Notes under the pieces: generated by a model | Database searches by the model: none | Seen by the model: the letters and a program-made list of their open reading frames with translations, nothing else | What the model was told of the DNA's origin: nothing | DNA from: Larix kaempferi | Taxonomy: Eukaryota; Streptophyta; Pinopsida; Pinales; Pinaceae | NCBI GenBank assembly: GCA_027924585.1 | Contig: BSBM01000870.1 | Location: forward strand, 6,985,501 to 7,049,500 | Direction: 5' to 3' | Length of the DNA stretch: 64,000 nucleotides | Translations under genes and position numbers: made by a program | Shown here: positions 46,293 through 57,626 of the stretch, in pieces | Numbering within the stretch: position 1 is the stretch's first letter | How the letters are laid out: each line of letters starts with the position of its first letter

Positions 46293-46909
46293 TGTTGATG
46301 TATATGTAACTTCAGAATGTATTTCACCTATGTATTTCATCTATGTATATTGTACTCCTATAGATATGTTATTATTCCTCTATACGGAAGTGTCGTCATT
46401 TGTATTGACAAGTGTCGCAAGTGTTGTAACTTGCCGATGGGTTATTAGACCACCTTGATGGGTTCGGCCCTGTATGAGTCATGTGGGTAAATGGGTTATT
46501 AGATCACCAAGTGTGGGGTCGGCCCGGATTAATGTAACCATGGGTTATTAGGATAATTTAGACAAGTTGGCCCCACTGGTTGATTTGGCAGGACATGACA
46601 AGTATAAATAGAGATCGGGAGATCTCTATTTAATCACTCATTACTCACTTCTATCTCTCTCAGAAAGTGGCGCACTTGTGAGGAGGAGGATCATTTGCTA
46701 GGAGAAGACTATCTCTTGTAATTTGGTTGTATCATTGCTCTTTCTATCTCTGAGGAAGTTGTGGGGTTTTTCACCTTCTTGGTTTTCCCCGGTGAAACTC
46801 TGTGTCTCTTGTGTTCTTGCATTATTGTGTCCATGATTGATATGCTGTACATGTTATTATCTTAGTTAAGATCCTATATCATATTGAAGTAAATTATGAA
46901 AAATTAACA
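46293..46909 (+). repeat. C2 3' LTR
   Basis: It matches 38829-39456 with small indels (617 versus 628 bp) and mostly transition differences. It keeps the three GGGTTATTAG repeats and the TATA hairpin (46605-46632). Confidence 0.93.
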
Positions 46910-47436
46910 AATTCCTTCCTTGTGTTGTGTGGAGCATTTGGAAGGAGTATCATGGATGAGATGGCTTAGTGAGACCCATGTAGAGCTCTGGTTGAGCTCT
47001 TTGGATAAGCACAGTGAGTAGAATGGGTTGTGGGATGAGAGATAGAAGCGTGTACATGTTTCCTTTTCCCTGGTGAACTCATAGCCCAGCTTGGGGGTGA
47101 CCTCTTAGTAGAAAGAGTATATGCTAGACATGGTGCCTATGGTTGGGTGGAAAATCGCTCTTACATAGCTAGTTTCCTGGATCTTCTTTATTCAAGATAA
47201 GTATTCTTATGTATTCGATGTTCACTGATTTTGTTTGTATTCATGTGATAATTATGCCTACAAATTGCATGATGTATGTGTGGATTTAGTTTATTCTGTT
47301 GTGTGTTTTATTTTCATGTATGCACATGCATTTTTACTATTATGAATTCATGATTATGCTTATGGGAAAAATTAAGAGGCCCCTATTTAGTGAATGTCCC
47401 CTCTTGTTGGACAGATTGAGGGATGGGGACGTTACA
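46910..47436 (+). repeat. G1 3' LTR, part 2
   Basis: It resumes the G1 LTR (CTTCCTTGTGTTGTG..., matching 30390 onward) and ends GGGGACGTTACA at 47436, like 30895. G0 coding sequence resumes after acatg. Confidence 0.88.
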
Positions 47437-47441
47437 ACATG

Positions 47442-49140
47442 GATGAATCATCTGTAGCGTTGGGCACAGTTATAGATCATCCAAGGGAAGGAGACTTGGA
47501 TCATCCCATTGCTTTTGCTAGCAAGAAGTTGTCAACTACTGAACACAATTACACTACTACAGAGAGTGAATGGATGACAATGGTGTATACACTGTAGAAG
47601 TTTAGGAATTACGTACTAGGATCACATTTTAAGATGTACACAAATCATTTTGTGTTGTGATACATAGTCAAAAAGACAGTGTTGGGAGGGAATATATGTA
47701 GATAGTTGTTACTATTTCAGGAGTATGATTTTGAAGTAGTCATTAAATGAGGAATCTAAACTCGAGAAATGACCATTTGTCATGCATAATCATGGGGGAA
47801 GATGCAATAAATGTGTATGAAAACCTACCAGGTTCACACTTATTCATAGTACAGATGTTTTGATGATTACTTTGCAGAGATTGTTTAGTTTTTAAGCACA
47901 TGAATAGCCCCACCTGACTTTATAATTGCACAGAAGAAACAACTAGTAGTTAAGGAAGCAGATTACCAAATTATAGCAGGGAAGTTGTACAAGTTAGGTA
48001 CAGATGGAATTCTTTAACGATGTGTATTAGATAATGACAGGACCATCATACTATCCTAGGAATATGGAGGATTTGCGATAGGACACTATGCGGGGAAATA
48101 AACATCCCACAAAATTTTGCGCACAAGACTTTGGTGGCCCACCCTTCATAATGATGTGAAGTATTTATGTTAGACTTGTGATATATGTCATCAAGTTGGG
48201 AATCCATCAAGGAGGGATGAGATGCCTTTGATGCCACAAGTAATGTTATAGGCATTTGATAACTAGCAAGTGGATTTTATTGGACCAATCAACCCACTAG
48301 GGAAAAGGATAGGAGCAAGATATATAATCACTGCGATAGATTATTTGACCCTAATTGGATGAAGCAAAACCTATTAGAGATTGTAGCTTGCATAAAGATG
48401 TGCATTTTTTGTTTGAGAACATGGTTACAAGGTTTGGATGCTTGAGAATATTGATGAGTGACGAGGGGACCCATTTTCTTAATAAAACAATTATAGAATT
48501 AATGGGGGGAATTTCAAATCTATCAGCGGAAGAGAATACCTTATCATCCTCAAACAAACTGAACATTGGAAGCATTTAACAAGATCCTAAATACTACATT
48601 GATGAATATATGCAATGTGAATAGAGATGACTGGGACCTAAGGATTCCCATGGTATTATGGACATATAGGAAAACATGTAAGAAGTTGATAGGATAGAAA
48701 CCATTCAAACTAGTGTATGTCTAAGAGGCATTTATTCCCACAAAGTTTATTATATCAACTCTATGCATTGTTGCACTAACATATCTCACAGATTCTGGCA
48801 TGGTAGAGAGAAGATTTTCGAAGATACTAGAACTAGAGGAAGACCATTTCGTCACATATTTTCATCAATAGGTTTAGAAATTGTGCGAAAAGAAATGGAA
48901 TGATAGACATTTAAAAAAAAATCCAGATAGGAGATCGAGAATTACTCTATGACAACAAGTTTTTGAAGCACCCAAGTAGGTTTCGAATGCACTGGTCGCG
49001 TCCGTATGTGATAGAATCTGTGACAGACGTAGATGTTGTCTAGTTGGGAAAGTTGAATAGGGAATTCATGTAAGGAGTTTTCAATGGAATTTGGATTAAA
49101 CTGTATAGGGATAGTCATCCTTATGTGCAGTAGTCTGAGT
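47442..49140 (+). pseudogene. G0 pol fragment: RNase H end and integrase
   Basis: The frame interrupted at 28740 continues with DESSVALGTV, PIAFASKKLSTTEHNYTTTE and MVYTL (RNase H, 47442-47600). A degraded integrase follows: GHYAGK and CDICHQVGNPSRRDEMPLMP (zinc region, 48080-48240), VDFIGPINPLGKRIGARYII and TAIDYLT (core, 48265-48345). ENMVTRFGC-RILMSDEGTHF (48415-48480) carries the second catalytic Asp. [17 protein letters not shown] and a KHP-FRMHW-type C-terminal region reach about 49140. There are many stops and some frameshifts. No chromodomain is visible. Confidence 0.85.
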
Positions 49141-49637
49141 AAAAATGAAAAAAAAATCCAAAAAGCGAAAAAGAGAGAATAAAAAAAAAGACAAAGAGAA
49201 TAAAAGTAATAGTAAGAATCAAACAAAAGAAGGGTGAGTGCAAGAAGAATTCGTGCAAGAAGGAGAATCAAATGACGAACAAAGAAATTTGGGAGGAATA
49301 TTCACGTAGAAGGAAGGTAGGAGAATTAAAGACAAGACATGATGACAATATGACGGAGATGCAGTGTAATAAATGACAATATTGGCGGCAATATTTTGAC
49401 AAACTAGAAAATATAAGACAAATATAAACCAAATCTAGACCATGGTCCACAATATCAAGGCAAGCATTGAATGCATATTAAGGCGCGAAGAGTGATGATA
49501 CAACTAGCAGGAGGGCTATAAAAATAGAGGTAAGGAGACGAGAGAAGGGAATAATTTGTTGAGTATTTAGAGGCAATCCAGAGAGAGATAAGTGCAGATA
49601 TATCAAAGTTATTAAGGTTGCAAAAGAGTGAATTTCA
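49141..49637 (+). other. G0 spacer between pol and the extra ORF
   Basis: The stretch is A/G-rich (AAAAAG, AGAAGAA runs) with no clear coding content. Minus-strand Phe/Ser-rich ORFs here are compositional. It could contain the splice or internal initiation signals for the downstream ORF, but I see none that is convincing. Confidence 0.45.
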
Positions 49638-51074
49638 ATGAACCAGAGAACAATGGAATCACCAAGGGAAACATGATTTGTATCAACAAAGAAACTGCAC
49701 ACAAAGAATCCAACAGTGGCATTACAGGAGGAAACCCCGGGATCATTGAGCTCCATGCATCCAAGTTTTCCAAGAGCCTTTGTTTCATCGAGGAAGCCAA
49801 TAGTGAAGCCTGTAAATCTAGCCAAGATGCTAAAATATGACCTTCTAGCACCAATGATCCAGAAGGAATTCATAGTGGAAGAAAATATGTTGGGCACAAC
49901 AAGAAATTTGAAATATGCAGACCATGAAATCATGGAGGAAAATAAATTTCCTGAGTTAGCTAGAGAAAAGTATTTGCGCACAAGAACTATCCTATACTCA
50001 CACATAATTCTAGTTAATCCACGGGAATGCGCACTAGGACTACATCATACAGGAGTGTTGAATCTAATTGAAATTCCTCACTTTAGTAGAATTCTAGATA
50101 ACAACAATTGCATACAATTGTTTTTTGAGCTACGTGGATGGAGTATTTTTATGGTAATATAGGCCAGTTTCCATTGATAGTTATCTTATCTTGCAAATTA
50201 GAGGATTGCCAACATCAAGAGAAGAACCAAAACCATTGTTTAGAGACAAGACCCAAGAGAAAGAACTGGCAAAAAGGATGAAGGAAAAATACAACAACTT
50301 TATAGGACTGTGCGGATTGGATGTAGCAAGAATCAATGATAATTTGGTTAGGTTTGCAACAAAAGTGTTCTCCTACAAACTACTCTAGAAATGTCGAAAA
50401 TAACAACTAATAGTTGGAGTAATAGAAATAATGGAGAAGTGTGCAACCAGAGTACAAATGAACTTGGTGACATTCTTGGTGAATGAGTTTTTAACAGACC
50501 ACAAGGATGTGCAGGAAGAAGGTAATGAGCTTCATTATGCTTTGATATTAATTTTAATTGTGCTAGTTTCATGGAGGGAGCCAGAAGACACACAATCCAT
50601 GGAAGTTGCACATAAACCATGTTTGGAAGCAAGATATGTTTCCTTGTTGCATATTGCAAACAAGAATAGGAAAGAAGACAATAATATTATTTTTTATGTG
50701 TACAAAGAGGTAATCTGACAAAGCATTGAGAGAACAGTGCGCATCCAACCATAGGTAATTGAATCGTTTAAGGGAATTGCATGATTAAAAGAGGGGATGC
50801 ACCACATGATATCCAATCCAAAATGGATCCAAATGCACAATGGTTATCAATGCAATTTCGACTGATAGAGAAGGATATTAGCATCATTTTGAACGTTTGG
50901 GATGCATAATGGAGAGTCCCATTACCGAAATCAACTGAGGCATAGACTCAACAAACAAAACAACAAGAGGAGCGTGAAGAATAGGAACAAGAACAACAAG
51001 AAGAACAACAAGGAGAACAAATGAATGGTATAGGAGATGTTGACGCACTTCTATCCCAACCCAGGTTCTCCTAA
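49638..51074 (+). pseudogene. G0 extra ORF downstream of pol (unknown function)
   Basis: From ATG 49638 one frame runs to about 50162, and a second frame continues 50191-51074 after a shift, with TAG/TAA/TGA stops (50386, 50398, 50719). The product would be about 480 residues. Parts that look genuinely coding include ELAREKYLRTRTILYSHIIL, LGLHHTGVLNLIEIPHFSRI, RDKTQEKELAKRMKEKYNNF, INDNLVRFATKVFSYKLL and LVTFLVNEFLTDHKDVQEEG. It ends with a Gln/Glu-rich stretch and LLSQPRFS. There is no signal peptide or transmembrane segment, so it is not an obvious env. It occupies the place of the third ORF seen in some plant gypsy lineages. Confidence 0.6.
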
Positions 51075-51235
51075 AACCATACATTAGAGGAAATTTGAGT
51101 TCCAAAATGGGTCTCCTAAGGAAAATAATAAAATAATAGTTAAAATAATAAAATAATAAAATAATATTTATTAATTTTGGAGGAAGAAATAAAAAACTAC
51201 TATTTTGTTCGTATTTCAACATATCACCTTGTGTA

Positions 51236-51515
51236 ATTTTTACTCAAATTTTGAATGGGATCACTCGTTGGATGTGGAATTAAATTCCGCATCCAACGAC
51301 TACCCACACCGCATACTTTTGATGGACCCCGCTTCCCTGAAAACAAGAAATACCTGAAAAAAACATGATGATGACATCATCATCATGTTTTTTTCAGGTA
51401 TTTCTTGTTTTCAGGGAAGCGGGGTCCATCAAAAGTATGCGGTGTGGGTAGTCGTTGGATGCGGAATTTAATTCCACATCCAACGAGTGATCCCAATCAA
51501 AATTTGAGTAAAAAT
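51236..51515. mobile_element. Foldback/MITE-like element with ~140-bp inverted arms
   Basis: This 280-bp near-perfect palindrome starts ATTTTTACTCAAATTTTG and ends with its complement GAGTAAAAAT. The arms meet at about 51375 in GATGATGAC/ATCATCATC with almost no loop. Arm mismatches are few. No ORF is present. A TA-type target duplication is possible but the edge is ambiguous by a base. It lies in the G0 3' region. Copia C3 inserted one base beyond its right edge. Confidence 0.85.
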
Positions 51516-51516
51516 A

Positions 51517-52121
51517 TGTTGAGATATTGTAACTTCTAAGAATATTATATTTGTACTTTATTATTTCGGAGATGTTTCATTCCTCCGTGAAGACCTTATT
51601 GTATATCCGGAAATGTTTTATTCCTCTGTGGATAATGTGGTAACTTCGGCTATTAGAATTCCCTAGTGGGGGTCGGCCCTATATGAGTCATGTAGCTTAA
51701 AGGGTTATTAGACCACCCTAATGGGGTCAGCCCTGTCACATTATGTTAAGTGGTTAAGTTGGGGCTGACCTAGTTAATGTAAAAGACAAGTCGAGGTAGT
51801 GTATAAATAGAGGAGGTATGTTCCTCATTTATCACACTCACTCAACCTTCACTCACTTGTGATTAGCGCATAAGTGAGAGAGAGAGATCTACTATGGGGG
51901 AGAAGGATCTCATGGTTGTGGATTACATCTTTGTATTTGCTGGTCATCTATATTGAGGAAGCTTTGCTGGGTTTTCTACCCCATGAAGGTTTCCCAGGAT
52001 AAATCTATGTCTCTTGTGTTTATGCTGTGCTTGTTGTTCTTTCAGTGATCCTGTATATTCTATTGTTGTGAAATGGAATGTAATACTGATATTTTCTATC
52101 TTATCATATTAAATCTTAACA
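51517..52121 (+). repeat. C3 5' LTR
   Basis: It pairs with 57627-58230. In the first ~235 bp I count by eye roughly 18 differences between copies, mostly C/T or G/A. It contains CGGCTATTAG (51647) and GGGTTATTAG (51702) repeats with GGGGTCGGCCC-like blocks, and the TATA hairpin. Confidence 0.93.
51802..51832 (+). promoter_or_regulatory. C3 LTR TATA box within a hairpin
   Basis: TATAAATAG begins at 51802. ATAAATAGAGGA (51803-51814) pairs with TCCTCATTTAT (51822-51832) around a 7-nt loop, with one bulged A. The same structure is kept in the C3 3' LTR near 57913-57942. In C1 it lies near 4307-4336 and 10800-10828 (minus strand). It parallels the hairpin in the unrelated-sequence C2 LTR. Confidence 0.7.
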
Positions 52122-52133
52122 TGGAATTAGAGC
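52122..52133 (+). other. C3 primer binding site (degenerate)
   Basis: TGGAATTAGAGC directly after the 5' LTR differs by two bases from TGGTATCAGAGC. Both changes are single substitutions, consistent with decay after insertion. Confidence 0.8.
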
Positions 52134-54303
52134 TAGCCTGAAGGAAGGCAATGTATGGCAGTTACGACACTTTTCTCACTTGCGACAATTTGCAAGTTAG
52201 GGTTTCTGCCTCTTCTAGATCTCAGTCATAAACAGGTGACCTAGGAAAAAATGTCACAACTTGGGATAGGAAGCTCCAAATGAAATTTTGTAAAAAGTGG
52301 CAGGTAGAGAATGGACTATAGTTTCTCATATAAGTTCTTCTGAGGCTGAAGTTGAACCAGTGACACATGGCATGCCTTACAAGTTCACTCTCCCGTTTTA
52401 TCCTATAAACAGGTCATGTTGCGACACTAGGCGTAACTCTCTCTCAGAAAATCCAATTGAGGTCAGACCTGTGGGGTTGGAAATATGATAGGTCAGGCTA
52501 CCACAAGAAGAAGTTTCAGACCCTGTGGATTCATAATTGCAGAGATGCACCAGAAACAATCAGGTGCATATTTCTGTCAAAACAGAATTGGATTCTGAGC
52601 ACCTTCATTCTTGGCTTATCACTGCTGCGAGAATTTAGGGATTTGGAGAAAGTTGGAATTTTTGGAATCGGAATCCACGGCTAAATGCTCCTCAGCAAAA
52701 TAAAAATTTGAGAGACCAGGATCAAAATTTTTGGTTGGTTAGAAGGCCAGGCTTGATCAAACCCTAGTTCGGGATTTTGATCGGAAAGGTGGAAAATTAG
52801 GGCTTCTGCAAAAGTTGGAATTTTTTAAGTCAGTGACCACGGCTGGAAGCTCCTCAGAAAAATCGAAGTTTAGAGATTTGGATCGAACCTTTTGATTGGG
52901 AAGCAGGGTGGGCTTTATCAAACCCTAGTTCGGGGTCTTGTCCAGTGAATCCAGAAGTTTGAAAGGCAATTTTGAGGGGTCAAATTTTGCAGTTTTCAAA
53001 ATTGAATTATACCAGCTTTATCAGCTCAGAAAGCCACATCTTTCCATCCATTCAAAAGTTTGAAATTCAAAGTTTGAATTTTTAGGGTTTCTCTGACAAA
53101 CCCTAATCCAGCTCAAGATCCAGTTTCAGCAAATCAAAGTGGATTGGGTTAAAAGAAATCCTGACAGGTATGACTTGAGGAGATACAGGTATGTGTTGAA
53201 ATCTGTTCATGATATGTTTGTCTTCATATTATTGAGGTTAGTACAATTATGATTGTTTGATAATGAATGCATGTGAATGATAGAAGACATTCATTGATTA
53301 GGATTATAACACTTATGATTGTACTAATGCACTTGTGCTGTTGTATGAGGATGATGTTGTCTGCTAACAAGATACAAGTACATCAAGAGAGACAAATCAA
53401 GTTCTATGACCATGATGACATGAAGACAAAAGACTCATCCATAATCCTTGATCACATAGAAGCTCTACTTACGAGGTATGTATGACTTTGTTCTACTATG
53501 CTTAACCTATGAGATATCTAGGTTCTAGCACAAGGTCTCTAAATCATTGAAGAGAACAAAGAAGATACTGTTTGGGTATGTTAAGACATAACCAAGTTTG
53601 ATAATCCAGGTATGTTTTCCTATATCAAGTTAGAATCCTACTTTGTTAGGATCTTAGGTAAGTATACCTATGTATGAAATGATCATGACCATACATACTT
53701 AATATTATCATGTTTTGATAGTATTGAGATTATACTAATGAATGTATGTTTGTGTTTGAGATCATGAGGATGACACTAGTGCACTCTTAAGAATGCATAG
53801 TGGTACGGAATGAATAGAAGTTCAAAATACATATAGAGATCAAGCGGGAAGCAACCAGACAAACATAAAAGATAAGTATTTGAGTTGTTATTTGAATCTT
53901 TGAATAAGTTAATGATATTGCTCGTAATAGTTGCATGTGTATTTGTATTCCTAGAATATATCATGCATAATGTGAGCATTCATATAGCATTGAACAATAT
54001 ACTACTAATATGCATATGATGGGTAAGTTGGACAAACATTCCATTGTTGCTTGTCTAGAATGAAACCTCTTTGTTGACATGCTAAGAGCTATGCACGCTA
54101 TTGATAGTATGTTCTAGTAGAGATGGAAGGTATATAGATAACCACTGTATGCATACAGGATATGGAAATGTGTTGTGCCAAAGTATTGGTCAAGATAGTT
54201 ATATGACTATGTGAATCATATTAGTATGCATAGTAGGTTATCATGTCAACAAAAATTGATGATTATGAAGTATTACTAATCATGTGATTAACTTTGATTT
54301 GTA
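52134..54303 (+). other. C3 leader with splice-donor-like sites, no recognisable gag
   Basis: GTATG sites follow CAG, GAG, GG and CAG at 53189, 53476, 53576 and 53610, and an acceptor-like GATTTGTAG ends at 54303. These positions match C1 and, in part, C2. Before 53476 an open segment reads MKTKDSSI and LDHIEALLTR, which may be a gag residue. No zinc knuckle, protease or integrase motif is present. Confidence 0.6.
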
Positions 54304-55790
54304 GAAAATATCATGTGTTATGATGATGAACACTTGTTCCAAAGAACGAGTGATGGATGTTCAACAAGAAGACTTACAAATCAAACATATTATAGAAGGC
54401 TCGTGGCTAGAAGATTCTCTTAGAATGAAGAAGAGGATCATGACGAGATGTTTGCTCCAAGTGGCTAGATAAGACCATTCTCTTAATGGTGTAATTAAAG
54501 AAAGCTCTGTACGGACACCCAGGATTGATAGTCATTTGATGAGCTTAATGATCACCATGGGTGATGCAGATTTCAACCTTTGCTACAAGGTTGAGGATGG
54601 TATCTATATACAGATGACATTCTTCTCTCAGATGGATGCAAGAAGGAACTCACCACAAAGTTTGAATGATCTTGAGGCTCATATCAGTAGACCCATCTGA
54701 CGGGACATGGCACAGATAGATATGCAAAAAATCACTCAATGCAGAGTGTGAATGATGTTCAGTCACAGAGGGAGAATTAACTGTTTCCTGACAAGGTTGG
54801 GCTTTACCAAGAGTAAAGCTGATCTGTTGTGGATGATGGACCTGTCATATTATTTCTATATGTGGATGATCTATTTCTGACTGGAAATGAGAAACAGATT
54901 GTCGAGTGCAAGAAGAATCTCTCTTCAGAGTTTGAGATGAAAGATCTTGGATTGATGCATTACTTCCTAGGTATAGAAGTATGGCAAGGCCCAGAATGAA
55001 TCTTTCTCAACCAGGGAAAGTATGCTATGGAAATATTGAAATATTTGATATGTTGGAATTCAAAGCCATGGCCACTCCCATGGATTCCAACTTGAAGTTG
55101 TTAGCTGATGACTCATCAAAGTTAGTGGATGTGACTCTGTACAGACAGATTATTGAGTCATTGATGTATTTGATGATACCAGGCCAGATATATGCTTTGA
55201 TGTGAACACCTTGAGTCAGTGGAACCTAGATGCAGCTACAAAGCATGTGATGAGGTACCTAAAGGGTACGATAGACTTTGTTCTATGTTATCTTGGAGAT
55301 CATGACTTCAAATTGTATGGCTACATAGATGTTGATTGGGTAGGAAGTGTATCAGACAAGAAGAAGCACATCGGGAGGATGTTATTGTCTAGGATCTGTC
55401 ATGATCTCATGGTTTAGCAGGAAGCAGTCTAGTGTCGCTCTCAGCACAGTTGAAGTGGAATATATAGCTGCTTGATCGGCTAGTTGAGAAACGATATGGC
55501 TTCGGAAGTTGTTATCAGGATTGTTTTACTTGGAGATGGACCCCACTGTGATCTTGTGTGAAAACCAGAGTTGTATCAAGATGAATAAGAATCCAGTCAA
55601 AGAACATAGAGATCCAATATTTCTATATACAGGATATGGTGCAGAAAGGAGCTACAAAGCTCGAGTATGTGAGCACTGACGAACAAGTTGTTGATGTATT
55701 GACCAAACCTCTGTCTTGAGTAAAGTTTGAGTATTTCTGAGACAAGCTTGGTGTAGTTCAGAAGGACCCTACTTGAAAGGGGGAGTGATA
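54304..55790 (+). pseudogene. C3 pol remnant: Copia reverse transcriptase and RNase H
   Basis: RT fragments are RRLVARRFS and DEMFAP near 54400-54465, then GFTKSKAD near 54805. The active site YVDD at 54859-54870 is intact but framed by shifts. RNase H pieces include FKAMATPMDSNLKLLADDSS (55055-55120), ATKHVMRYLKGTIDF, LYGYIDVDWVGS and TVEVEYIA-like and CENQSC-like segments to 55570. LTKPLS and VKFEYF near 55700-55735 end the frame. There are several stops and frameshifts, more than in C2. Confidence 0.9.
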
Positions 55791-55799
55791 TGGTCGCTA

Positions 55800-57425
55800 A
55801 TGATGAGATTTCCTGCATCAACGGTAAGGTCGATGATGAGGATACTTGTATCGATGATGAGGATACTTGTATCGATGATGAAGATGCTTGTACTTGATGA
55901 TGTGGATACTTGTATCGATGATGAGGTTACCTGTTCCGATGATGAGGTTGATGATGAGGTTACCTGTCTCGACGATGAGGTCGATGATATCAAGGTTTAG
56001 AGGTGGTCCTAGTGGACGAGAGGGATTGCATCATCCCCGGACTTCGGTCCCTGAATTGATCCATAGACATGTCTCCGAGAAGTGGTCCCTAGTGGACATG
56101 ATAGGACTGCATTGTCCCTAGATAGTTAGTTCAAAATGTACATGATAGGGCTGCATTGTCCCTGAACATTTAGTTCAAAATGTACGTGATAGGACTGCAT
56201 CATCCCTGAACGTTTAGTTCAAAATGTATGTGATAGGACTACATCATCCTTAGACATGAGAGGTATCTTAAATCGATCAAGACTGCATCGTCCCTAAATA
56301 GTTAGTTCAAAATGTACGTGATGGGATTACATCGTCCCTAGACATGTTGTGGTGTCTTAAATTGATAAGGATTGATCATCCTTAGACAGTGATCCCATAA
56401 TTCCGAATGGAAGCATAGTCTTAAATGTTGATCCTTGGATTGTGGTGGGATTCATCATCCCTAGATAGTGATCCCGTAATTTCGAAAGGAAGGTTAGTCT
56501 TAAATATTGATCCTTAGACTAGAATCCCGTAATTCTGAAAGGAAGGATTGTCTAAGATGTGAGTAATGGAAAAGGATCCCGTAATTCTGAAAGGAAGGAT
56601 CATCCAAGTGCTGTAGCTCTATAAAGACTAGGTCTCGTAATTCCAAAAGGAAGGATTGTCTGAGTACCACAAGAGTTGTTGGACTAGAGTCCCATAATTC
56701 TGAAAGGAAGGATTGTCCATGATCTTGTAATTCCGAAAGGAAGGATCACCAAAGCTGTTGGACTAGAGTCCCGTAATTTCGAAAGGAAGGATCACCAAAG
56801 CTATTGGGATAAAGTCCCGTAATTTTGAAAGGAAGGACTCTCCATGATCCCGTAACTCTGAAAGGAAGGATCACCAGAGTTGATCGACTAAAATCATGTA
56901 ATTCCAAAAGGAAGGCTTGTCCATGATCCTGTAATTCCGAAAGGAAGGATCACCAGAGTTGATGGACTAGAATCCTGTAATTCCGAAAGGAAGGATTGTC
57001 CATGATCCCGTAATTTTGAAAGGAAGGATCACCAGATTTGTTGGACTAGAATCCCGTAATTCCAAGAGGAAGGATTGTACATGATCCTGTAATTCCGAAA
57101 GGAAGGATCATGTGTGTTGCATGGAATGCTGCTATGTTGATCTTGATCGAGATGATCCATATGATGATACTGTTGATCAAGATGATCGAGATGATCCAGA
57201 TGATGATACTATTGATCGAGATGATCGAGATGATCTAGATGATGATACTGTTGATTGAGATGATCCAGATGATGATACTGTTGATCGAGATGGTCCACAT
57301 GATGATGTTGATTGAGATGATCCAGATGTTGATGTTGATCGAGATGATCTAGATGTTGATGTTGATCGAGATGATCGATATGTTGATGTTGATCGAGATG
57401 ATCCAGATGATGATATTGCTGTAGC
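55800..57425 (+). repeat. C3 3' tandem-repeat block
   Basis: Successive arrays are GATGATGAGGATACTTGTATC-like units (55810-55990), TTCAAAATGTACGTGATAGG and CATCGTCCCTAGACAT units (56020-56350), many copies of CCCGTAATTCCGAAAGGAAG at 36-80 bp spacing (56395-57110), and GTTGATCGAGATGATCCAGA units (57130-57420). They occupy the same place as the CATC-rich and ~83-bp arrays of C1. The GGACGATGCAATCC and CATCGTCCC elements are shared in inverse orientation. Confidence 0.87.
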
Positions 57426-57610
57426 TGTTTGGATGTTGCAAAAGATGAAGATTCAATACTGAAGATGTTCCAGTATTGAAGATTTGAATATGTTTCAGTA
57501 ACTGGTTAAGTTACTGATGATGTTGAAGAAAGCTTCCAATGATTTATAGATGTATCATGTATTATGTAGTTGATGAATCCTTGCTCTTGCAGATGTTGTT
57601 ATAATATCCT

Positions 57611-57626
57611 TCTCGTTAAGGGGGAG
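57611..57626 (+). other. C3 polypurine tract
   Basis: TCTCGTTAAGGGGGAG lies immediately before the 3' LTR and is essentially identical to the C1 tract. Confidence 0.85.

Larger units (their letters stand above)
38829..46909 (+). mobile_element. Ty1/Copia LTR retrotransposon C2, inserted in the G1 3' LTR
   Basis: This 8,081-bp element has LTRs 38829-39456 (628 bp) and 46293-46909 (617 bp), termini TGTTGATG...TTAACA, a tRNA-Met primer site and a polypurine tract. Flanks aatgt and aattc look like a decayed target duplication. Removing the element rejoins the G1 LTR in the order seen at 30385-30400. Its order is leader with splice-like sites, a small integrase remnant, RT-RNase H and tandem arrays, which themselves hold a hAT-like insertion. 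It belongs to a different LTR family from C1/C3 with the same architecture. Its RT-RNase H is the best preserved of the three. Confidence 0.92.
28741..47436 (+). mobile_element. Chromovirus-type Ty3/gypsy element G1
   Basis: G1 starts TGTAATACCC and ends GACGTTACA. The probable target duplication is decayed (atgtg 28736-28740, acatg 47437-47441). The element order is a duplicated 5' LTR (28741-30895), tRNA-Met primer site, leader, gag, protease, RT, RNase H, integrase with chromodomain-like tail, AT-rich spacer and 3' LTR. The 3' LTR is itself split by Copia C2. Pol order and tail identify a chromovirus, with a Tekay/Del-like flavour. Frameshifts and stops make it inactive. Without C2 it is about 10.6 kb. 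Confidence 0.9.
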
